A DNA stretch of 64,000 nt from Aurelia coerulea (lineage: Eukaryota > Cnidaria > Scyphozoa > Semaeostomeae > Ulmaridae). The notes under the pieces are model-generated. The model was not told the origin of the DNA and ran no database searches. It saw only the letters and a program-made list of their open reading frames with translations. Below are positions 55,111 to 64,000 of this stretch, in pieces. The first letter of the stretch is position 1, and every line of letters starts with the position of its first letter. The position numbers and the translations under genes are program-made. The stretch is from positions 21,937,163 to 22,001,162 of the forward strand of contig CM076943.1 of NCBI GenBank assembly GCA_039566865.1, read 5' to 3'.

Positions 55111-56299
55111 TGTGTTTGTCCTCTAAGAAGGTTTTACCTTATGATTATAGTGTCAGCAGTGTTAGCTTTTGGTAGAAGCGTATACCACCTTTGATGGATA
55201 ATATTTGTAACCCATGTCTCCTTTATTTTTTGGGATTCATACACAAGTGTATGTTTTCCAACGCCACATAACTACCACCACCGGCACCCCATTGCCAGAT
55301 TGGACATTTTGAGTATTTGTAACAGCATTGTTCCTTTGGGACAATCTTTGCACGACAAACACCTTTCATTTTGTGTTGGACCGCTTTTTAAATGCCAATG
55401 ATTGCTTGCCCCTAAAAATGGAAGCCTGGACAACTTTGCAATGCATCTAAGAAATTTTTTTAAATGCCATCCTCTGCTTTGGCTTAGAACGACTCTCCCA
55501 GTTATTGTCATGCACTTCTTGTGAATATTCTAACTGTCGTCATGGGTTTGACCATGGCTCAAAACATTTAAAATTGGTCCAACTTTGATTCAAACTATCG
55601 TGGACCTTTTGAGCTTTGTCGTGGTCGGTCGGTCCATGAAAAAGTCGGTCCACGAAGTCGGTCCATCCAATTTTGTCGTGGACTGACTTTTGAGAAAATT
55701 TTTGGACCGACTGAGAAATTATTGGGGGGTTGTCTCACCCCCACACCCCCTAATGTGCACCCCTGAGCATTGATTTTGTTATGGTCTTTGGCTAATTCAT
55801 TGGTGTTACTTTACATTATCTGTTGTTCATGAATACGGGAAACACTTTTTTTAAGGAAAGGGTGACGGGGCAGTTCGCAGTTGGTTTTTTTGCAATAATT
55901 TCATACAGGGCGAGCAGATTTTTTTGCAAGAATTTTTGTGCTCCACCGGCCATGTAATATAATAAATTTTGCACTGTCCCTTACAGCATTCTTTCGGTTC
56001 ATGTCATTGGCTGAAAAGTGACAAGAAGTTGACTCAAATCATTTCACTAACCAAGTGTTTGTACCTTTATTCATTTAGTCTCGAGACCGTTCTACTTTTC
56101 CCACTTTTTCCATTTGTAAATTAAATTATAAAAGAGATGATAAGATAAGATAATAAGATAGGTTTATTTGGCGCTTCACAGGCTGCTTTTCCAGTTCCCT
56201 TTTCGGAAAATTGAACCACCCACCATCGTGACCGCAACATTGTTCTCTCCCTCCCCCTCCTTTCCAAAATCAACGAGGGCCAGGGCAAGGTAACTGAAG

Positions 56300-56594
56300 G
56301 GCTGAATCACGTATCAACTGAGCATGCGCAAATAAAATATGCTGAATGTGTTTGAGAATCACTATTTGCTGTCGGAGTGACTGGCTGGCGAAATTACGAC
56401 AAAAAGGCGTCTAGTCGCTTCAATAAATGGTAAAGAATGGCTTGGTAGGGCTTAAAACATACTTTCATCATCCAACTACATGTTTGAAATGGTAAATGCT
56501 TCGGAGACTAGAGATTTCCAAGTATAACGATCCTGTTTGTCATTAGGCCCTGCCTGATAGATTTTGACTTGGGCCTAGCAACAGCGGAATCGAA
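56300..56594 (+). promoter_or_regulatory. Probable UBL3 promoter / 5' UTR
   Basis: Sequence upstream of the UBL3 ATG is free of recognisable repeats. It contains GCATGCGC at 56322-56329, a match to the NRF-1 core. No TATA box is obvious. The transcription start is not determined; this is an inference from position and motif. Confidence 0.4.
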
Positions 56595-56660
56595 ATGAGC
56601 TCGGAAGGATCAACATCTGACGATACAAAGAAACGGGCTGACAGTGCTTCAAAGTCTAAG
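56595..56660 (+). CDS. UBL3: UBL3 exon 1 (start codon exon)
   Basis: The ATG has A at -3 and an in-frame TGA 30 bases upstream. The exon encodes MSSEGSTSDDTKKRADSASK plus SK and ends at the donor AAG/gttcgt, phase 0. The MSS start and polar N-terminal leader precede the ubiquitin fold as in UBL3. The next exon enters in phase 0, so the join is consistent. Confidence 0.75.
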
Positions 56661-57015
56661 GTTCGTGAAATAATTCTCCGCCTTTTTTAATTCACATTAT
56701 TGAAATTTTAGCATTCTACTGTCTGTGAAACGAAGAGCGAACTCGATTGTTATGTTCAGTTTGTGTTCATGGGTGCGTAAATTGCGTGTTTGCAATGTTT
56801 ATTATGATGACCATAGAAAATGATGATGACACTCGGAGAATTCAATATTGGCAGAAAACAGCGGAGTGCCCACGTTAAATGAATGTATGGGTGTATATGT
56901 TATGGAATCGAACGGATAACAAAGGCAATAATGATGGAAAAGTGCCCTGAAGAAGTTTTGGAAGGAGTCCAACGATCTTCTGTCTGTGTGTGAACTGATG
57001 GATGGAATGGCAGAC

Positions 57016-57016
57016 C

Positions 57017-57050
<34 letters not shown>

Positions 57051-57299
57051 GTTCTTGACTTAAATTTGTACGGGGTTGTGCCCACGAAAAATTTTTTTTT
57101 TACCCTGCTCCAGAATTTTTCGCTCAAAATGATAACCTGCTCTAGAAAAAATTGGTGAAAAGTACACTCAAAAACATGAAATTTGACTGAAAAACGACCC
57201 GATCTTACCCTGTGCTAGAAAAAATTGGTGAAAACGATACCCTTAAAAACGGCACATCCCCGTTGGACAAATGTACTAAGTACCCCCCCCCCCCCCGGG
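57016..57299. mobile_element. hAT-type CCCGGG element in UBL3 intron 1, 8-bp TSD
   Basis: CCC followed by a >25-base G run, ending GTACCCCC...CCCGGG. Flanked exactly by TGGCAGAC at 57008-57015 and 57300-57307. The interior repeats AGAAAAAATTGGTGAAAA with accctg words. Confidence 0.94.
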
Positions 57300-57346
57300 T
57301 GGCAGACCAAGGGCAGGCAACACCGGACCGGATGCATTTTCAGGGG

Positions 57347-57637
57347 CAGTGGTGGATTTAGGGTGGGCAAATGGGGGCAACTGCCCCCCCTTCATGATGA
57401 AAACGCAGCTTGGCACCCCTTTTTGGATAGAAATGTGCCCCTCGTCCTGACTCTAACGCACAATTTTTTAACTATTTCGATTTAAATATGGAGGAAACAT
57501 ATAAATCAAGGCAAAGAATTTCCTTTAAAAAGAGCCCAAAAATTTTTGTGCGCCTTTGGCGCGCTCACTTTCGATTATATTTTTAACGCCCTCTTTGCAA
57601 GTTGCCCCCCTTCAACTGCGGGCTTGATCCGCCCCTG
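57347..57637. mobile_element. hAT-type element with CAGTGGTGGAT ends, 8-bp TSD
   Basis: CAGTGGTGGATTTAGGG start; right-end complement CAGGGGCGGATCAAGCCC. Flanked exactly by TTCAGGGG at 57339-57346 and 57638-57645. It lies 40 bp from the previous element. Confidence 0.85.
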
Positions 57638-58290
57638 TTCAGGGGGTAACATTTCCGAGAAGAGTAATATGAACTCCAAAGCAGATCTTCAATCACACAA
57701 TGAGAAAAAATTGCATTTTGAAGTATTTTCTGCATCAAGACTTATTTTACTAAAATATTCAGTCTGCAGTGTATGGCATTTTTCGACAAGATCTCTGGTG
57801 TGCCAGGAAAAATGTATTTTTGTTCTTTTGAACAGCCTATTGAAATCTCCACTTTTCAAGTGCCATACTCTGAGTTGGTAAAAGAATAATAGGGGCTGCA
57901 CACAAGCTGATTCTTTCATGCAAAACGTCCATTGGACATTTCCAGAATGTCCCCACCCCCTCCCCCCAAAAATTCTGATCACAAGAATATTTCATACTGT
58001 TGTTTTGGTGCCTGGACTTAAGTGATTACGAAGTCGTCAATGACAATGATTTCTCAGAGATTATGGCGCAAAAGAGAGTCTCAAATTAGAAAATGCTGTT
58101 CTTTTGTACCTCATCTTTTGTTATTCAAACTGCATTTGAATCAAATTAATATTTTAGAGCAAGGAAGCTCTTTCTTCCAGGTCTATGGTATCCTGAATAA
58201 ATTAGGGTTTGTCTCATAAGATTAAACTTTGACAGTTTCAAGCATAATTTCACAGATACTCATACTGATCCCAAGTGATATGCAAGTATA

Positions 58291-58668
58291 ACATATTTTT
58301 TTGTAAGAAACTGCCCATAAGAAACTCAACTCTCAGATCGCCAAAAAATTAAGAAACTCCACTACTGGGAAAATATTAAGTAAAGAAACTATTTATTTTT
58401 ATAAAGGAAATGCTTGACATATTTTTACTTTACTTTCACTTATTTCCTGTATCATATTACTCATAAGGTACTTGAGTTATGTCAAAACAGCGGACAGGTT
58501 TAAAAAACCTGGTTTTGAAATGTTCACGGGGGCATAGGTAGTGAACACGAAGATTGTTATGGAACCTCTAAGAAACTCGAAAGAAACTCTGAGTACTCAA
58601 AATTTGATAATTTTAAGAAACGCTCAGTACTGGCCCAAATTCTTAGTTTCTTATAAAAAAAATATGTG
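58291..58668. mobile_element. AAGAAACT-family MITE in UBL3 intron 1
   Basis: acatatttttttgtaagaaa at the left, tttcttataaaaaaaatatg at the right, and several aagaaactc words between. Confidence 0.75.
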
Positions 58669-59261
58669 TTCAACAATTGCAAGATAAGGAAGTACTAGAT
58701 TCCCTTCATGCTTCTCTGAAATCATAATGGTTTGTTTTATAAGGTGCCCAGCTTTATCATTCCAAACTTCATACAATTTGTTTTCTTGATGCCTGATGTG
58801 CATTTACATAAAACCAGTTAAATATTATTGCATAGCTATCTCTGGATCCTAAACTCTTTTTGCACGCTGGACACTTGTCTGTTCCTGCAGGAAATGTATG
58901 CAAGATTCTTTTCTGGTCACAGGAAGAAATGTGTTTTTCATGCCCTGCTAGGCATACAGAAGTGGACAGTAGCTTTAAGTAACAGATACTTTCATGTGAC
59001 AGTGGTTACGTTGAATCGTCAGATAAGATAGAAACCAATAGATTCATCTTACAGGGATGCATGAAATGAAACGTATTTTTACCATACCAACTTCTTGTAT
59101 GATTCCCTACTGCTTTCATCAGCCACAAAATCTGTTGCTGTACTAAATATAAAAATCCGGCCGGATTTTGACAATTGTGGCCGGAAAATCCGGTTCCAGC
59201 CGGATCCTGAATACCCTGATCCGTTACACCCCTAAAAATAGTCACAGTTTTGTTATACAGG

Positions 59262-59540
59262 GTGTCCCAAAAACATTATGCCCCATTTTATGTGGCTTTT
59301 GGGGAGGAGCTGTACATCTATTGACCTATCCTGGGATAGGCTTCAACTTAGAGTTTTAATCCTTGTTAGTAGCAAATCTAACAAGTTGTCTCTCTTTTAT
59401 TTAACAAAGCAGGATAAAAATCTGGCAGCTGAAGGAGTTGATGGTGCTGCTTTATGGCACATGAAAGTTAAAAAATCACTGCTTCAAAAACAGCACCTTG
59501 TTTATGATCGAAAAAATGCCAAAATCAAGTAAATACCGCA
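59262..59540. mobile_element. CAGGGTGTCCC-ended fragment
   Basis: cagggtgtcccaaaaacatt, then tatgtggctt and ggaggagct, then ggcttcaacttagagttt, matching the left part of the 38757 element without its MITE. No right end identified. Confidence 0.6.
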
Positions 59541-59592
59541 AGATAGAAATTGTTCTATGGCTGTGTTGGAATCTTGTTTACAGTCTACTGTA

Positions 59593-60772
59593 AAACCTGA
59601 TAATCATATTTTATTTTTTTACTGATGACACAATTTAAATGAACCATATTAGAATGGAGAAGATATTCAAACACAATGCTAGAACGCTTTCTTTCAAAAT
59701 TTACATGACTGTGACATTGTTGGAGAGATGAACATTCTGTTTTTAAAACAATCACTTGGAATTAATTTCTTGTGCCATAAACCTGCTACCATTTATCCAA
59801 TTGGCTTAAAATCCTCCTCAAACTCTAAGTTCATGCTGAAATTGAAATTGAAATACGATAAATATGACAAACAAAAAGTAATGGAATTTTACTTGCACAA
59901 GAGAAATCTAAAATACACAGTGAAAACTGATCACCAGTTGCCATAACCAGTTGACATCCGCTATCTCAAAGTCTAAGGGGACATTGAAATTGGTTTGAGA
60001 AAGGGAGCCTTCAAGACAGCAGAGAGTTTTTTTAAATACAAATCAAGCAGGGAAATGGAAACATGTTCAAGATAGCAAATCTTTAAGATAGTGGGCAGTT
60101 GAGATAGCCGATTTCAGCTTTATTCATTACAAAACAGTATGGATAGTATTTCATTAATGAAATACTATCCATACTGTTTCGTATCCATACTATCCATAGT
60201 ATTTCATTAATGAAATACTATCCATACTGTTTTGTAATGAATAAAGCTGAAATCGGCTATCTCAACTGCCCACTATCTTAAAGATTTGCTATCTTGAACA
60301 TGTTTCCATTTCCCTGCTTGATTTGTATTTAAAAAAACTCTCTGCTGTCTTGAAGGCTCCCTTTCTCAAACCAATTTCAATGTCCCCTTAGACTTTGAGA
60401 TAGCGGATGTCAACTGGTTATGGCAACTGGTGATCAGTTTTTACTGTGTATTTTAGATTTCTCTTGTGCAAGTAAAATTCCATTACTTTTTTTTTGTCAT
60501 ATTTATCGTATTTCAATTTCAATTTCAGCATTAACTTAGAGTTTGAGGAGGATTTTAAGCCAATTGGATAAATGGTAGCAGGTTTATGGCACAAGAAATT
60601 AATTCCAAGTGATTGTTTTAAAAACAGAATGTTTATCTCTCCAACAATGTCAGAGTCATGTAAATTTGAAAGAAAGCGTTCTAGCATTGTGTTTGAATAT
60701 CTTCTCCATTCTAAAATGGTTCATTTAAATTGTGTCATCAGTAAAAAAATAAAATATGATTATCTGGTTTTT
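59593..60772. repeat. 1.18-kb near-perfect palindrome
   Basis: Two ~545-bp arms are inverted with few differences (gataatcatattttattttt at the outside, tcattacaaaacagtatgg near the centre). The centre holds two further hairpins built on aacagtatggatag. Mirror-image open frames (59728-59946 + and 60418-60687 -) are the same text read from each arm. Parts (acttagagtttgag, tttatggcac) match the 38757/59262 family. Confidence 0.93.
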
Positions 60773-61308
60773 TAAGGCCTGTTCTGGAGTAATCGAGATG
60801 GATCCCATCTACTTCGTTTTTCACTTCTGGTTTTGAGGTGGGTTTTCTGGTTATGATGTGGAACCCGTTATTTCAGTTTGTATTTGTCCTAACAAGTTGT
60901 TGATTCCCATGCCCTGATGGAGAGCTTTTTCCTATTTCTTATTTTTCCTATGTTTTTACTGACAGCAACTAATATTTGCTTTTCAACACAATCAACAAAT
61001 CTCCAGGTGTCTGAAATTGAGTTGAAGGACCAGAGATGTTTTCATGACATGGACTGTTTTAGCATTCTGTAAGATGATTATGCCAGGGAGGTGATCAAAT
61101 GTTTTCTCTGTTCATGTTCATTTTTTTTAAATTTCACTACACAGTGAGCAACAATTATTTCAACAGACCCACATCAACTGTATATAGCTGTCAAAAAGCT
61201 AGCCTGCATTAAAAAAATGAATGATGCTTGCTTGGTGCTCTTTTTGTGCTCAAATACTATTGAATATTGTAAGTTTCTCTCTCTTATTCATTGGTTTTGT
61301 TATTTTAG
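60773..61308. other. End of UBL3 intron 1, no repeat recognised
   Basis: A short stretch near 61165-61215 (acccacatcaactgtatata, aaaaagctagcctgcatt) resembles 16245-16285, so an old dispersed repeat is likely. Confidence 0.35.
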
Positions 61309-61420
61309 CAAGTAAATTTGCGACTGATCATGGTCAGTGGAAAAACAGCAGACTTTGTTTTTACAACTACTACATCAGCTGGTGAAGTTGCCGAGTATGT
61401 CTACAATAATTGGCCAGAAG
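61309..61420 (+). CDS. UBL3: UBL3 exon 2, start of ubiquitin-like fold
   Basis: 112 nt between tattttag and gtaaag. It encodes QVNLRLIMVSGKTADFVF, then VAEYVYNNWPEG. NLRLI, VSGKT, the F-x-F strand and VYxNWP are hallmarks of UBL3, a prenylated membrane-anchored ubiquitin-fold protein (MUB family) linked to sorting of proteins to extracellular vesicles. Phase 1 at the donor. Later exons, with the rest of the fold and the CAAX-type end, are beyond the window. Confidence 0.9.
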
Positions 61421-62366
61421 GTAAAGTTACATTAACTATCCATTCTGTTTCAAGCAATTTATTGAATAAGTTTTGTGGAAAGATATTTTTTTGGTGCATG
61501 CCTAATTAAACAGTGCTAGTGTAAATTGTTTTTGAAGCATGAAACTGCATGTGCTACACTTAGACTGATTACAATCACTATTCAAAATGAGACTACTACA
61601 CCAAACCGACACTGCTCTTACTGGGACTCATCATATTACCACCCTTCTTTTGGACCAACTTTTTCACTTTTGAACGCCCTTTGGAACGAGGCTGCTATAC
61701 ACAGTCATGCACAAAGTATACAACAAAATATAACGCCATAAGAACTTTGTGCAAATTTGATTGATTGATGTTGACCAATGGAAACTCAAAGCTCAAAGCA
61801 AAGTTTCAAGAAAATTGGCCAGACAGATCAAAGTCTTATGAACAAGAATACCATTAAATAGTTGGCGACAATGTCAAACCATGTATGCAGGTACTATTTT
61901 GTTGCTGTCTCTAAAAAGTAACTGATTTACTGTGAAGTTTTCAAATCAATGTGTTCCATTTGAAAAATACAAATGTTTGTGTTTTTCTGCCCAGACCCTT
62001 ATCAAAATGAGACAGTAATAGTAATTTCAAAATAGTGGCATTTGATTATGAGTCATAGTTACGAGCGTTCAACAGCCTTTCAATAGCGATAACTACGGCC
62101 ATACCATATAATCAGTTTATGCTACACTTAGGATTTAGAAAATTTTCCCTTTTTGATGATTTTATTTGTAATTTGAAGAGGAGTCTTCAAGGAACCGGAA
62201 CATTTATCCCACATTGAAGTGAATTCTTCCTGGGGAATACATGGAAAACAAGTGCTGGTCATATACAGAGCAAATTTTTCCTGCCTAAATATTCTCAAGA
62301 AATTTGTAAAGTTTTTAACACGTAAGAATTCTTGTGCAGGAAGAAAGAAACCTTCATTTCTTAGAA
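61421..62366. other. UBL3 intron 2, unassigned
   Basis: No exon continuing the ubiquitin fold was found between exon 2 and the tRNA-like array. One ttagactgattacaatcac word at 61560 recalls the TAGACTGATTACG arms. Confidence 0.4.
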
Positions 62367-62407
62367 TTTGGTAAATTTTTCGACAAATGGAAAAATGGAA
62401 AAAGAGT

Positions 62408-62479
62408 GACGAGAGCGAGATTTGAACTCGCGACCTTCTGCATTCTTGGCAGTTACTCTACCGACTGAGCTATCTCGGC
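62408..62479 (-). tRNA. tRNA-like copy 1 (degenerate anticodon loop)
   Basis: 72 nt folding as GCCGAGA...TCTCGTC acceptor (one mismatch), D arm GCTC/GAGT, a 4-bp anticodon stem and a perfect T arm GCGAG/CTCGC with TTCAAAT. A-box and B-box sequences are good. The loop CAAGAAT lacks U33. A T5 run follows within a few bases of the 3' end, as for Pol III. Probably a pseudogene. Confidence 0.6.
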
Positions 62480-62727
62480 CACACTTATACAGCAAGTGTG
62501 CTTCATTGATAACCAGATCAGTGTGGTGACGTAACCTGTATAATGTCTAGCCCACGCGACTCAATGTCCCAAAGGCAGACCGGCTCTATGCCCTCGACGC
62601 AACCCTGACAGAATTACGTCACCTTAATGTCACACTTTTCCCTTCCATTGTCTTACGGTATGTTTGGTAGAAGTTATAACGTATAATTTGGTAAATTATT
62701 CGACAAATGGAAAAATGGAAAAAGAGT

Positions 62728-62799
62728 GACGAGAGCGAGATTTGAACTCGTGACCTTCTGCATTCTAGGCAGTTGCTCTACCGACTGAGCTATCTCGGC
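62728..62799 (-). tRNA. tRNA-like copy 2, apparent anticodon AGA
   Basis: Cloverleaf as in copy 1 but with D arm GCTC/GAGC and anticodon loop CTAGAAT, which gives AGA at positions 34-36. The short 5-nt variable region is unlike a true tRNA-Ser, which has a long arm. The A-A pair at 27-43 and A-C in the T stem suggest a tRNA-derived repeat and not a translation tRNA. Confidence 0.6.
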
Positions 62800-63041
62800 G
62801 CCACACTTATACAGCAAGTGTGCTTCATTGATATCCAGATCAGTGTGGTGACGTAACCTGTATAATGTCTAGCCCACGCGACTCAATGTCCCAAACGCAG
62901 ACCGGCTCTATGCCCTCGACGCAACCCTGACAGAATTACGTCACCTTAATGTCACACTTTTCCCTTCCATTGTCTTACGGTATTTTTGGTAGAAGTTATA
63001 ACGTATAATTTGGTAAATTTTTCGACAAATGGAAAAAGAGT

Positions 63042-63113
63042 GACGAGAGCGAGATTTGAACTCGTGACCTTCTGCATTCTAGACAGTTGCTCTACCGACT
63101 GAGCTATCTCGGC
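63042..63113 (-). tRNA. tRNA-like copy 3
   Basis: Same block as copy 2, with one change in the anticodon stem (ACTGT, allowing a G-U pair). A-box, B-box and the downstream T run are retained. Confidence 0.55.
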
Positions 63114-63331
63114 CACACTTATACAGCAAGTGTGCTTCATTGATATCCAGATCAGTGTGGTGACGTAACCTGTATAATGTCTAGCCCACGCGATCAATCT
63201 CGACGCAACCCACAGAATTACGTCACCTTAATGTCACACTTTTCCCTTCCATTGTCTTACGGTATTTTTGGTAGAAGTTATAACGTATAATTTGGTAAAT
63301 TTTTCGACAAATGGAAAAATGGAAAAAGAGT

Positions 63332-63403
63332 GATGAGAGCGAAATTTGAACTCGTGACCTTCTGCATTCTAGGCAGTTGCTCTATCGACTGAGCTATCTT
63401 GGC
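63332..63403 (-). tRNA. tRNA-like copy 4
   Basis: Same block with more changes: acceptor GCCAAGA/TCTCATC and D loop CGATA replacing the conserved GG. The B-box is changed to TTCAAATTTC. The most decayed of the five. Confidence 0.5.
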
Positions 63404-63642
63404 CACACTTATACAGCAAGTGTGCTTCATTGATATCCAGATCAGTGTGGTGACGTAACCTGTATAATGTCTAGCCCACGCGACTCAATGTCCCAAACGC
63501 AGACCGGCTCTATGCAACCCTGACAGAATTACGTCACCTTAATGTCACACTTTTCCCTTCCATTGTCTTACGGTATTTTTGGTAGAAGTTATAACGTATA
63601 ATTTGGTAAATTTTTCGACAAATGGAAAAATGGAAAAAGAGT

Positions 63643-63714
63643 GACGAGAGCGAGATTTGAACTCGTGACCTTCTGCATTCTAGGCAGTTGCTCTACCGAC
63701 TGAGCTATCTCGGC
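63643..63714 (-). tRNA. tRNA-like copy 5
   Basis: Nearly identical to copy 2, with loop CTAGAAT and T5 just downstream. The array ends about 150 bp beyond it. Confidence 0.6.
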
Positions 63715-64000
63715 CACACTTATACAGCAAGTGTGCTTCATTGATATCCAGATCAGTGTGGTGACGTAACCTGTATAATGTCTAGCCCACGCGACTCAAT
63801 GTCCCAAACGCAGACCGGCTCTATGCCCTCGACGCAACCCTGACAGAATTACGTCACCTTAACGTCACACCTTTCTTAGAAGTGTTATACTACACAATAA
63901 GATCGGACTTCATGCAAAGAATTTGCTTCATGTTAGAAGACACAACAAAGTAGAGGCTTATTTGAGATATTTTAGCAGAGAGGGTTTTGAGGACAAAGAA

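Larger units (their letters stand above)
53732..55954. mobile_element. 2.2-kb element with CATGGCCGGTG ends
   Basis: CATGGCCGGTGCAAAATG at the left; the right-end complement reads CATGGCCGGTGGAGCAC. Flanking 8-mers TTTTATAA/TAATATAA agree at only 6 of 8. It contains the 116-bp satellite and the nested element 54652-55110. Confidence 0.6.
62367..63866. repeat. Five-unit tandem array, each unit carrying a minus-strand tRNA-like gene
   Basis: A ~290-320-bp unit is repeated five times. Each begins near ttggtaaattttt, followed by a tRNA-like block, an inverted pair acacttatac/aagtgtgc, gtgacgtaacc, and attacgtcacc near its end. Spacings between tRNA blocks are 320, 314, 290 and 311. Units 3, 4 and 5 have small internal deletions. 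Short open frames here are only the tRNA block read as protein. Confidence 0.92.

Noticed and set aside
59728..60687. Two homologous small protein genes in opposite orientation
   Set aside because: They are one sequence read from the two arms of the palindrome, with no recognised domain.
62952..63197. 81-codon minus-strand frame with AEIAQSVEQLS
   Set aside because: This is the tRNA-like block read as protein, a well-known artefact.
62408..63714. Functional tRNA-Ser(AGA) cluster
   Set aside because: No long variable arm, mismatches in the anticodon stem, and a lost U33 in copy 1; better called tRNA-like.
62367..63866. CRISPR-like array
   Set aside because: Units of ~310 bp contain tRNA-like blocks and lack short repeats with unique spacers; the genome is eukaryotic.

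Overview
This window looks like nuclear DNA of an early-branching metazoan, most likely a cnidarian such as a coral or sea anemone. It is AT-rich, with short exons, long introns, GT-AG splice sites and very dense transposon debris. The cnidarian assignment is an inference from the genes and repeat types; no species marker is visible.

Two host genes can be supported, both on the + strand. The first (4692-41038) is an interleukin-17-receptor-like gene. I reconstructed 16 coding exons whose GT-AG junctions and phases all agree. They encode an N-glycosylated, cysteine-containing ectodomain, one membrane segment followed by a basic stretch, a SEFIR domain over two exons, and a C-terminal tail ending in a stop codon. 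The signal-peptide exon was not found and may lie upstream of the window. The second (56595 to beyond the end) is the 5' part of UBL3, the membrane-anchored ubiquitin-like protein. It has exon 1, a 4.6-kb intron and exon 2; the rest of the ubiquitin fold and the prenylation motif lie outside.

Most of the remainder is mobile DNA, often nested. (a) At least ten copies of a ~525-bp element with AGCATAGGTTCC ends and 9-bp target duplications (Mutator-like); nine carry a TGACGTCA (CRE/ATF) palindrome. (b) Longer foldback elements (AACAAGGGCAG ends), also with 9-bp duplications. (c) Eight hAT-type non-autonomous elements with 8-bp duplications, most with CCCGGG or CACGGG ends and internal minisatellites. 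(d) Two copies of a Pol III SINE whose body resembles the 5S rRNA internal promoter. (e) TA-flanked MITEs with CAGTA, CACG or GATC-rich arms. (f) Three decayed non-LTR reverse transcriptase fragments, two joined head to head. (g) A 1.18-kb near-perfect palindrome in UBL3 intron 1. (h) Five tandem ~310-bp units at 62367-63866, each holding a tRNA-like cloverleaf on the minus strand.

Layout: 1-4690 satellites and MITEs; 4692-41038 the receptor gene, with introns full of nested elements; 41135-45638 repeats and unassigned sequence; 45639-51828 a nested 6.2-kb structure bounded by 60-bp identical inverted repeats; 51829-56300 unassigned sequence and hAT debris; 56322-61420 UBL3 promoter region and first two exons; 62367-63866 the tRNA-like array. 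No CRISPR array, bacterial operon or rRNA operon is present. I found no clear new multi-gene system; the most unusual signals are the repeat structures listed under findings.
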